DNA of 5,439 nt, taken from JBGPYM01 sp041493205. GTDB lineage: Bacteria > Bacteroidota > Ignavibacteria > UBA10030 > UBA6906. Positions 1 through 5,439 of this stretch are shown here, piece after piece. Position 1 is the first letter of the stretch; the number at the start of each line of letters is the position of its first letter. The stretch covers positions 1 through 5,439 of the forward strand of contig JBGPYM010000216.1 in assembly GCA_041493205.1 (NCBI GenBank), given 5' to 3'. Below the pieces are notes generated by a model that saw only the letters and a program-made list of their open reading frames with translations, made no database searches and was not told the DNA's origin. A program made the position numbers and the translations under genes.

Positions 1-4
1 CGCG

Positions 5-39
5 AAAAGTACGGCGGGGATTTGTTAATTACAAACCGC
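5..39 (-). terminator. Weak stem-loop with T-tract after the last gene, possible terminator
   Basis: On the plus strand GCGG (14-17), a 3-base bulge, TTTGT (21-25), loop TAATT, ACAAA (31-35) and CCGC (36-39) can pair into a nine-base-pair stem. In the minus-strand transcript the stem is followed after 5 bases by TTTT (8-5). It lies 35 bases past the TAA of the propeller gene, where a terminator would be expected. The internal bulge, short T-tract and gap before it make this a weak candidate. Confidence 0.35.
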
Positions 40-74
40 AGCGAACGTGGTGCTGCCGGCGGCGTTTCCCCTGC

Positions 75-1073
75 TTAGCGGGGATGTGGCAGAGGGAGCG
101 CGGAGAAGTCGACCTGGTAGATGTCCCCCAGGCCATTCCCCGCTCCCTGAATTCTTCCGTTCAGTTCTTTCATTGTCTCGTGCCGCGCGGTCATGGGGTC
201 GTGGATATTCCGGGTGCTTGCGAAGAAGAAGTACTTCCCGTCGCGAGTGACTTTCGGTGAAAATTCAACTCCTGGCGAACTGAACGGAAATGGGAGCTTT
301 GCTCCTTTTATCCAGACGCCGTTCAGCTTGTAGCTCATATAGAGATCGGCGTTCCCAAGCGGGTTGGGATGGGCGGCCATGTAAATCATGTAACTCTCGT
401 CGGGCGCTATGAACGGTTCATACTCATTCTCGGCCGTGTTAATGGAATCACCGAGATTCTCCACCGCCGCATAACGTCCTTGTACCCGCAAAGATTTGTA
501 TATGTCACACGATCCCTTCCCACCCGCCCGCGAGGACCCGAAATATAAGGTGCCATTGTCCGCTATGGTAGGATAATACTCATCACCATCGCTGTTCACG
601 GGCGCATCCAATCGCACCGGCTCGGCCCATCCGTGGTCTGTCCGTACCGTCTTCCAGATATCGAGGTCGGGTTTTGCCGTATCTCCCGGATGCGGCGGCC
701 GGTTCGAAACGAAATAGACCTCCTTCCCGTCTGCCGTGACAAACGGATCTCCATCCTGGTATGTGCCCGAGAACGACGCGACTTCGGGACTGCTCCACCG
801 GCCGTTCTTGAAATACGACACGCAGATAGTGTACGTGCTGAAATCAGGTGCACATTTCAGGAAGAAGAGTGTGTCTCCCCCCGGGGAGAACGCGGGATGC
901 GTTTCATAGTCCCCCGTGGAAATCGTCCCCTCAGCGAAAATTACCGGGCGCGGGAGGTTTCCGCTCTGGTTGTATCCCGCATGCCTCTCCTGCTCTGCAG
1001 GAGGGCCCCAGGCGGAGAGGCCGCACAGTGCCAGCGCACACAGCACGAATATCACCCGATGCGTTGAAATCAT
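75..1073 (-). CDS. Exported PD40/WD40-like (TolB-type) beta-propeller protein
   Basis: The protein has 332 residues from the preferred ATG and a signal peptide, HRVIFVLCALALCGLSA, with likely cleavage near residue 21. Five PD40-type repeats follow at about 50-residue intervals: YETHPAFSPGGDTLFF (56-71), DGDPFVTADGKEVYFVSNR (107-125), DEYYPTIADNGTLYFGSSR (164-182), ENEYEPFIAPDESYMIY (215-231) and VEFSPKVTRDGKYFFFASTR (269-288). Each is completed by a later strand of the DIW/DIY type (DLDIWKT, SCDIYKS, NADLYMS, LGDIYQV). This is the TolB-like propeller pattern found in periplasmic proteins that bind other proteins. No catalytic domain or peptidoglycan-binding OmpA domain is fused to it, unlike in some relatives. 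It starts 45 bases after the M1-like gene's stop, so the two are probably cotranscribed and may work together, but the partner is unknown. A lipoprotein signal was considered and is not convincing. Confidence 0.88.
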   Translation of the reverse strand: MISTHRVIFVLCALALCGLSAWGPPAEQERHAGYNQSGNLPRPVIFAEGTISTGDYETHPAFSPGGDTLFFLKCAPDFSTYTICVSYFKNGRWSSPEVASFSGTYQDGDPFVTADGKEVYFVSNRPPHPGDTAKPDLDIWKTVRTDHGWAEPVRLDAPVNSDGDEYYPTIADNGTLYFGSSRAGGKGSCDIYKSLRVQGRYAAVENLGDSINTAENEYEPFIAPDESYMIYMAAHPNPLGNADLYMSYKLNGVWIKGAKLPFPFSSPGVEFSPKVTRDGKYFFFASTRNIHDPMTARHETMKELNGRIQGAGNGLGDIYQVDFSALPLPHPR

Positions 1074-1080
1074 GGTTTCA

Positions 1081-1085
1081 CCCCT
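1081..1085 (-). promoter_or_regulatory. Ribosome binding site AGGGG for the PD40 propeller gene
   Basis: AGGGG on the minus strand sits 7 bases before the ATG at 1073. Earlier in-frame candidates, TTG at 1097 and ATG at 1088, lack a comparable site, so the site decides the start in favour of 1073. Confidence 0.65.
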
Positions 1086-1118
1086 CATCCTGATCAACTG
1101 CCTGTTCCCCGGAAAGCC

Positions 1119-2654
1119 TCAGGGGACTATCGGAACCACCTGCATCAGGACCCATCCCTTCGGATCGAGTACAACCTTTGCCGGTTCTTCTTGCATATCA
1201 AACGAAAACACCTGACGGTGCCCGGTGAGTTCCACGCGATGCAATGTCATCCCCCCGCGCGATACGATACCAATATCGACCGGGAAGTGATAGAGGTTGC
1301 CGCGTTGTTCGATCGTGCATGCGACCCGGAATCCTTCCCCTGTCTTCCTGATTTCATATTCAGTCGCGATAATGGGGACTCCCTTGCGCTCCAGCCATTC
1401 TTCCTTCCACCATTGCAACGATTGGCCGCACCCTTCTTCCAGGGCCCCGATGAATTCGTCCATGGTGAACGTTGTGTGCTGAAAACGCGTGAAGAGGAGC
1501 TTCATTCCCCGTCGGAACAAACTGTCGCCAACCACGTGGCGGATCATGTGCATGAGCCATGGGTACTTCCCATGCACGAATTTCTGAGGCGTGTTCCCCC
1601 GGAGATCTGCATACGGGAGATCCTGTTCCGGAGGGAGAGCCAGGTATTCCTTCCGGAATCGCTCGAATACCCGGGGGATCGGCTTTCCGAACGTCTCATC
1701 ATACAGAAGCTCGGCATAATCCCCGAACCCTTCCGTCCACTGAAAGCTCCCCGGACCCCGGCCATGGGTTGTGTACGTCCACCAGAGAAGGGAGGTTTCA
1801 TGCGCGTCATGGCCCGTCGACGTGAACTCCTTCTCGAGGTACCCGGGTTCATAGCCGACAAAGCCCGGATACGCTCGCCGGGCATAGACGCCGACTGTCG
1901 TCACAAACGTGAACTGGTCAAAAGGATATGCGAGGAAGTTCTCAGAGAAAAATCCTAGGATCTCTGCCGAAGTCCGGAATATCTGTTCGGCATACTTCTG
2001 CGACCCCGGGTGCAGCAGGGTGTGCAGGTGCATCCCGTTCACATTTCTTTCTGTTGCAATCCACCGGGCATCGGCGAGCACAGAGAATGACACTGCCGGT
2101 TGTGATGTTTCAAACACGTACGTGACACTCCGGCCGGAGGACCTTGTTGCTGTCAGTCTTCCCGGGGCGACTGCGCGAAAGCCGGCGGGAACCACAAGCT
2201 CCGTTCTGACAATTGCCCAGCGGTGGAAGTCGATCGGATAGAACCGGTCAGACCAGAGGAGAAACAGGCTGCTATCCGCCACGATCTCCCTTTTTTCATC
2301 GTTGCTCTGACCGAGAGACCCTTCGAGCCTGAAGTCGAGGCGGATGTTGGTGGCTGGATTGTTCAGGGTGACAGTGACCCACCCGTTCGCCCGTTCCGCC
2401 GTGGCGGCGGAATGTCCCTCGGAAACCCTCATCGAGTCGTAACGGTCGTTCAGCCCGAATACGAACACGCTGTCGTGGCCCGGATTGTCAATATCAACCA
2501 GAGCGCGCACTGTAATTCTCTTTGCAGAAAAGTCCGGTGTGATCAGCAGGTCATAGCGCCTGATTGTGTATCCTGAATCCTGTCCCGCTTCGAGAGAAGC
2601 CTGGGACAGCACGAGGGACACCAAGGTCATGATGACAATTGCGGCGTGTTGCAC
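1119..2654 (-). CDS. Exported M1 aminopeptidase-like protein with degenerate active site (probable pseudo-peptidase)
   Basis: This 511-residue protein has the M1 (gluzincin) layout: an N-terminal beta-rich domain to about residue 210, then a thermolysin-like domain with HETSLLWW at 285-292 and TEGFGDYAE at 307-315, then an M1-type LMHMIRHVVGD near 367-377. M1 enzymes bind zinc with HEXXH-X18-E. Here H285, E286 and E308 are kept at the exact spacing, but the second His is Leu289 (codon CTT). The GxMEN exopeptidase motif aligns without gaps to residues 259-263 (RRAYP), with Ala261 at the Glu position. The usual catalytic Tyr maps by eye to His361. Normal aminopeptidase activity is therefore doubtful; a binding role or altered metal site is inferred. 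The N terminus (HAAIVIMTLVSLVLSQAS) looks like a signal sequence, though without positive charges. GTG at 2654 gives the better hydrophobic core; ATG at 2630 is an alternative. Neither has a visible Shine-Dalgarno. It is about 76 bases behind the cytochrome-like gene. Confidence 0.88.
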   Translation of the reverse strand: MQHAAIVIMTLVSLVLSQASLEAGQDSGYTIRRYDLLITPDFSAKRITVRALVDIDNPGHDSVFVFGLNDRYDSMRVSEGHSAATAERANGWVTVTLNNPATNIRLDFRLEGSLGQSNDEKREIVADSSLFLLWSDRFYPIDFHRWAIVRTELVVPAGFRAVAPGRLTATRSSGRSVTYVFETSQPAVSFSVLADARWIATERNVNGMHLHTLLHPGSQKYAEQIFRTSAEILGFFSENFLAYPFDQFTFVTTVGVYARRAYPGFVGYEPGYLEKEFTSTGHDAHETSLLWWTYTTHGRGPGSFQWTEGFGDYAELLYDETFGKPIPRVFERFRKEYLALPPEQDLPYADLRGNTPQKFVHGKYPWLMHMIRHVVGDSLFRRGMKLLFTRFQHTTFTMDEFIGALEEGCGQSLQWWKEEWLERKGVPIIATEYEIRKTGEGFRVACTIEQRGNLYHFPVDIGIVSRGGMTLHRVELTGHRQVFSFDMQEEPAKVVLDPKGWVLMQVVPIVP

Positions 2655-2697
2655 GGTCAGGTAAGGGGAACGGTAGGCGATGGGAGAGAACTGCCTT

Positions 2698-2717
2698 CGG
2701 CGCGGGCGCCAGCGCCG
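2698..2717 (-). other. GC-rich inverted repeat between the cytochrome-like and M1-like genes
   Basis: CGGCGC (2698-2703) and GCGCCG (2712-2717) are perfect inverted repeats around an 8-base loop that itself contains GGCGCC. In the minus-strand transcript the hairpin would lie about 44 bases before the GTG start of the M1-like gene. The T-rich tract is on the 5' side of the hairpin in that transcript, so it is not a canonical terminator. It could be an mRNA processing or stability element, or chance in GC-rich DNA. Confidence 0.3.
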
Positions 2718-2730
2718 GAAAAAGAGGGTC

Positions 2731-3279
2731 TCACTCGCGCCACTGCTGGTTCGTCACCGGCGCACCGGTCGGGATGATGATGCGGATAAATCCGTACCCC
2801 GCAGGCCGGTGACAGCCATTGCAGGCGGCGAGTGTCTGCCTGTAGGCGTCGTCAAACGCGCGGGCATTTCGCATTTTGAGTGATGCACCGATGACGGGCA
2901 ACTGCGTCCGGCGAACGCTCTCCAGAACGGACGAGACGTCCACGCTGTCTTTCCGGGCGTGGAGCCCCTCGGCGGCGCCCATGGTTTCATCGAGCTCGTC
3001 AAGTTCATAGCCGGCGAGTTTCCAGTTTGCCTCCCTGGCCGCACACCAGAGCTTCGCCGCATGGAGCTGCATCGTGGACATATACTCCCCCAGACCGGGC
3101 TGTTGTTGCTTCAGGGAGTCTGCCACGCGATGCAGCAGCATAAGCGAATCGCGCATGCCCGTAAGCTCGACACGCATCGCGCCGGTCTCGCGGCGCAGCG
3201 ACAATGTCACCGGAAGGAGTACGATCAGGGCGACCGCGAGAACACCAATGCCGGCCCACACGATCGGGTGCGTCTTCAT
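2731..3279 (-). CDS. Membrane-anchored monohaem c-type cytochrome-like protein of unknown function
   Basis: The protein has 182 residues. Residues 6-28 form one hydrophobic membrane segment, probably an uncleaved anchor with the rest in the periplasm. Residues 30-60 are charged and heptad-like, probably a helix or coiled coil. The motif CNGCH at 153-157 is a standard covalent haem c attachment site, near the C terminus. Landmarks QLHAAKLW (71-78), NWKLAGYELDEL (85-96), AACNGCH, GFI near 163-165 and PTGAPVTNQ (170-178) recall a family of small conserved, mostly uncharacterised proteins with this conserved core and C-terminal CxxCH, which I recognise by pattern only. A mostly helical fold with the haem site on the last helix is plausible. 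H73 is one candidate for a distal ligand, which is speculation. The gap to the upstream gene is 45 bases and no clear Shine-Dalgarno is seen before the ATG. Electron transfer, redox sensing or ligand sensing are all possible. Confidence 0.8.
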   Translation of the reverse strand: MKTHPIVWAGIGVLAVALIVLLPVTLSLRRETGAMRVELTGMRDSLMLLHRVADSLKQQQPGLGEYMSTMQLHAAKLWCAAREANWKLAGYELDELDETMGAAEGLHARKDSVDVSSVLESVRRTQLPVIGASLKMRNARAFDDAYRQTLAACNGCHRPAGYGFIRIIIPTGAPVTNQQWRE

Positions 3280-3324
3280 AGTGTGAACAAATGGAAAATG
3301 CGCGCCAAAATCAAGCGATGGGCG

Positions 3325-4155
3325 TCAATTTCCCTTTCGTATAAAAATGTCGCCGTTAAAGTTCGTGAATTGAATCTCCTGCCCGCCGCCGTTGACGGTC
3401 CCCCGCATGACCTTTTCAACCGTCACCCGGAATTTCCCTTTCCCTTTCTCATTCTTGTCGACGCGGGTCGGGGTCTTATCGAGCTGCATGTCAAAATCAG
3501 TAAAGATATCCCCCTGTTCTGATTTCAACTGCAGCGAGGCTTTCAGCGCGGCGGGAAACGTCACGTCAATGTCACCGTTCATCGAACTGAAGGACATCGC
3601 CTTGTCGGCATTCACGCGCGTAAACACAACATGCACCTCGCCGTTCAACGTTTGCGCTACTGCCGATCCGGCGATCTGCTTCAGCGTGATCGAACCATTG
3701 GTGTTGTTTATTTCAAGGTCACCGCTCACGTTCTCGACTTCGATATCCCCCTCGTTAACCGTGCTGAGCTTCATGGAACAGGCATTGGGGACCTGGATGA
3801 GTAGATCGATCCGGCGCGAAACCCCGCGGAGACCGGTGCTGATGGTGACGGTATTGTCTTCCTCCTCCACAGTCAACCCGAGGCTCGTGTTGGGTATCAG
3901 CCTCAGCGTCCCCCCCTTCTTGTCCCTGTCATGATCTTCTTCTTCCGGGGGCATCTTTGCTTCGACCACGACTTCTTTGCCTGTGGTTCCCTTGACCACG
4001 ATCCCGCCGGAGAGGAGACCCACCTTGAGGAAGACCGGGCGGTTCGGATCGGAAAGTGGGATCGGTATTTTCTCGACCGACGGCTGGCTGACTGCGATGC
4101 TGGACATTATGAGTGCGAGCCCGGTCAGACATCGCTGGAGTGTTCTGGGTGTCAT
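3325..4155 (-). CDS. Exported DUF4097 family protein, second of tandem pair
   Basis: This 276-residue protein aligns along its length with the preceding gene product. Shared landmarks, in the same order, include VP-x-x-(C/K)-x-(M/F)-(K/S)-L-x-TVN, LNGEV/VNGEV followed by V-x-FTR, MNGDIDVTFP/VNGSIEVQFP, (E/F)-x-G-(D/E)-(I/V)-x-(T/S)-DFD, and a C-terminal NFNGDIFI/TLNGDIRI. The pair is therefore a tandem duplication of a DUF4097 beta-helix protein. A signal peptide is visible (TGLALIMSSIAVSQP), with likely cleavage after AVS. Near residues 68-82 there is a highly charged segment, PPEEEDHDRDKK, that the neighbour lacks, and near 231-240 a Lys/Gly-rich segment (NEKGKGKF). Two in-frame ATGs exist, at 4161 and 4155; a GGGA at 4163-4166 is too close to the first and 7 bases from the second, so 4155 is chosen. 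Biochemical function is unknown; an envelope location is inferred from the signal peptide. Confidence 0.87.
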   Translation of the reverse strand: MTPRTLQRCLTGLALIMSSIAVSQPSVEKIPIPLSDPNRPVFLKVGLLSGGIVVKGTTGKEVVVEAKMPPEEEDHDRDKKGGTLRLIPNTSLGLTVEEEDNTVTISTGLRGVSRRIDLLIQVPNACSMKLSTVNEGDIEVENVSGDLEINNTNGSITLKQIAGSAVAQTLNGEVHVVFTRVNADKAMSFSSMNGDIDVTFPAALKASLQLKSEQGDIFTDFDMQLDKTPTRVDKNEKGKGKFRVTVEKVMRGTVNGGGQEIQFTNFNGDIFIRKGN

Positions 4156-4170
4156 GGTCATATCCCGATT

Positions 4171-5025
4171 CTATTTGTGAGTTTTGAGGATGCGAATGTC
4201 GCCATTCAGTGTGTCAAACAGCATTGCGGGTCCACCGCTCCCGGCCCGGACCTCGAAGAATTCGTCGCCCCGGTACACCGTCCGCCGACCGATGCGCTCG
4301 AGCTTGTTTGCCTTCCGCGGCAGGCCCGTGACATCGAAATCACTGTACACCTCGCCATTGAATGTCTTGAGCTTGAGGTCTGCTGAGAGTTCCTCGGGGA
4401 ATTGCACCTCAATGGATCCGTTGACGGTCCTGAAACCACACCGGGACGCAGGGTTCCTGGTGAAGGATACCGCAACCTCGCCGTTGACCGTTGTGACCAG
4501 CCCGTCCCCTGATACCCCCGACATATCGATGCCTCCATTGACATTGCTCACCTCAAACGCGCCGTTCATATTCGCGACCGTGATGGTTCCTTTGTTGACA
4601 GTACGGAGGGAGAAATCGGTTTTCGACGGGACTTTGAGTTCAAAATCAAAATCGGCGTCATACCCGCATTCGCTCCGTTGCCGGTACCCATCAGCATGAT
4701 CTTCGCAGCGCCACGGCGTGTTGACGTAGAGAATCAGTTTCCCCGGTTCTTCCTTTATGTCCAGCGTGATTTTCTCTTTTGATTTCCTCAGGTCTTCCGT
4801 CGAGATCCCGTACGATGTGCGGTGTGCAACAAGCTGTACTTCGTTTCCGTCGTACCCGACGACGTCGATCGATCCGTTGATATTGTCGACGACAATCTGC
4901 CTGGATGAACTTTCCCCGCTGAAGTGGAGGATTTTCCGGATCTCTTCTTTTTCCGAACGGTCAAATGGCCCGGGCTCCCTTCCCGCAAGGAGGAGCACCG
5001 GCAGGGTCAGCAGGATCGTTTTCAT
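4171..5025 (-). CDS. Exported DUF4097 family protein (putative beta-helix/adhesin-like), first of tandem pair
   Basis: This 284-residue protein belongs to the DUF4097 (putative adhesin) type, predicted to form a right-handed beta-helix; the molecular function of the family is not established. It opens with a short signal-like segment, MKTILLTLPVLLLAG, with no lipobox Cys. The body carries regularly spaced Asn-Gly turns followed by short beta-strands: INGSIDV near residue 50, then MNGAFEV, VNGGIDM, VNGEVAV, VNGSIEV and FNGEVYS between about 153 and 228, and LNGDIRI at the C terminus. Rungs are about 20 residues apart. Two Cys about 13 residues apart (near 107 and 120) could form a disulfide after export. 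A GTG at 5031 is in frame, but AAGGAG at 5035-5040 sits only 3 bases from it and 9 from the ATG at 5025, so ATG is preferred. The next gene begins 15 bases after the TAG stop and is a paralogue. The family call is firm, but a role in envelope sensing or adhesion is inference. Confidence 0.88.
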   Translation of the reverse strand: MKTILLTLPVLLLAGREPGPFDRSEKEEIRKILHFSGESSSRQIVVDNINGSIDVVGYDGNEVQLVAHRTSYGISTEDLRKSKEKITLDIKEEPGKLILYVNTPWRCEDHADGYRQRSECGYDADFDFELKVPSKTDFSLRTVNKGTITVANMNGAFEVSNVNGGIDMSGVSGDGLVTTVNGEVAVSFTRNPASRCGFRTVNGSIEVQFPEELSADLKLKTFNGEVYSDFDVTGLPRKANKLERIGRRTVYRGDEFFEVRAGSGGPAMLFDTLNGDIRILKTHK

Positions 5026-5034
5026 GCTCACAAT

Positions 5035-5040
5035 CTCCTT
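5035..5040 (-). promoter_or_regulatory. Ribosome binding site AAGGAG deciding the start of the first DUF4097 gene
   Basis: AAGGAG on the minus strand lies 9 bases before the ATG at 5025 and only 3 bases before the in-frame GTG at 5031. The first spacing is normal for initiation and the second is too short, so the ATG is favoured. Confidence 0.75.
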
Positions 5041-5043
5041 CTC

Positions 5044-5439
5044 TCAGAGGAATAATTGAATGCTCTGTTTGATCCGCTTCTGAACATCCGGCTGGAGATG
5101 GGGTCTTTGCAGTGCCTGCTCCAGGACCTCCCGCGATTCAGGAGTATTGATCTGGACGAGCAGGTTCACAAGGGCAAGCTGCATCAGGGGAGATGACTGC
5201 CCTGGGAATGACCGGATGATCTCGTGTTGTACCGCAGGATTGTCCATGTCGCGGGAGAGTGCGTTCAACGCCGCTAAGCGCACGTTGACATTCCGATCGT
5301 GGTTCATCGTATTGAAGAGCGCGGCACTGATATCAGGATCCCCTCCCTCGGCCTGCGCACTCCAGCTGACCCCCTTCAGGCGCTCGCTGGCGGATTCCTG
5401 CTGCAGAAGGGACACGGCAAGGAGGTTCCTCATCCCGCG
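5044..5439 (-). CDS. HEAT-repeat protein, C-terminal part (probable zf-HC2/HEAT anti-sigma-type regulator), cut by window edge
   Basis: The frame is open to the right edge, so the visible 131 codons (Arg-Gly before the first Met) are only the C-terminal part; the Met at 5433 is probably internal. The sequence reads as successive paired-helix HEAT repeats, with signatures such as RLKGVSW, NHDRNVNVRLAALNAL and SPLMQLALVNLLVQ. These match my memory of proteins in which an N-terminal anti-sigma zinc finger (zf-HC2) and a membrane segment precede a periplasmic HEAT domain. HEAT repeats form a helical solenoid used for protein-protein contacts. The TGA stop lies 18 bases before the next gene, a DUF4097 protein, which fits cotranscription. 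The zinc finger and any sigma-factor gene would lie beyond the window, so an anti-sigma role is inferred from family context and is not seen. A HEAT-repeat protein without a zinc finger is the alternative. Confidence 0.8.
   Translation of the reverse strand, partial: RGMRNLLAVSLLQQESASERLKGVSWSAQAEGGDPDISAALFNTMNHDRNVNVRLAALNALSRDMDNPAVQHEIIRSFPGQSSPLMQLALVNLLVQINTPESREVLEQALQRPHLQPDVQKRIKQSIQLFL

Noticed and set aside
1020..1073. Lipoprotein signal in the PD40 propeller protein (Cys within the hydrophobic segment)
   Set aside because: The residue before Cys is Leu in both candidate positions, which does not fit a lipobox, and an ordinary signal peptidase I site follows.
1191..1958. Long plus-strand open frame of 255 codons
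   Set aside because: It lies entirely antisense to the M1-like gene, whose protein has clear family motifs. The antisense translation has no recognisable domain or convincing start, so it is a shadow of a GC-rich coding strand.
2698..2717. Rho-independent terminator between the cytochrome-like and M1-like genes
   Set aside because: In the minus-strand transcript the T-rich stretch precedes the hairpin rather than following it, and on the plus strand the hairpin is followed by A residues.
3280..3324. Possible promoter in the gap before the cytochrome-like gene (minus-strand TTGATT followed by TTTGTT)
   Set aside because: The -10-like part is poor and neither the sigma-70 nor the Bacteroidota (TAnnTTTG) consensus is matched well. 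Readthrough from the upstream gene is the simpler explanation.
2959..3522. Plus-strand open frame of 187 codons spanning the cytochrome-like and second DUF4097 genes
   Set aside because: It runs antisense across two well-supported genes and the gap between them, with no recognisable protein pattern.
3392..3934. Plus-strand open frame of 180 codons
   Set aside because: It is antisense to the second DUF4097 gene, and its Ser/Thr/Pro-rich composition is what the complement of that gene gives.

Overview
All supported genes lie on the minus strand and are read from right to left. They are packed closely, with gaps of about 18 to 76 bases and no gene-free stretch longer than 76 bases, so the window is probably the distal part of one operon whose promoter lies beyond the right edge. 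Base composition is moderately GC-rich by eye. Shine-Dalgarno sequences are visible before some genes and absent before others. The gene families point to a Gram-negative-type bacterium, perhaps of the Bacteroidota/Ignavibacteria group, Acidobacteriota or a related lineage. That assignment is an inference from gene types only; there is no marker gene here.

Layout in order of transcription: (1) 5439-5044, the C-terminal part of a HEAT-repeat protein of the kind that usually carries an N-terminal zf-HC2 anti-sigma domain; (2) 5025-4171 and (3) 4155-3325, two tandem exported DUF4097 putative beta-helix proteins that are clearly paralogous; (4) 3279-2731, a membrane-anchored small protein with one C-terminal haem-binding CxxCH motif; (5) 2654-1119, an exported M1-aminopeptidase-like protein whose active site appears degenerate; (6) 1073-75, an exported five-bladed PD40/TolB-like beta-propeller protein. 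A weak stem-loop followed by four T residues lies past the last gene (5-39) and may end the transcript.

How the genes fit together (inference): the HEAT/zf-HC2-like protein followed by DUF4097 genes resembles the end of ECF sigma/anti-sigma clusters, in which the sigma gene would lie upstream, outside this window. All five complete genes encode products with an N-terminal hydrophobic export or anchor segment, so the cluster looks like an envelope-directed regulon. The most notable observation is in gene 5. The M1 scaffold keeps the exact HEXXH-X18-E spacing, but the second zinc-ligand His is Leu, the GxMEN glutamate position is Ala, and the usual catalytic Tyr position appears to be His. This suggests a pseudo-peptidase with a binding or scaffolding role.
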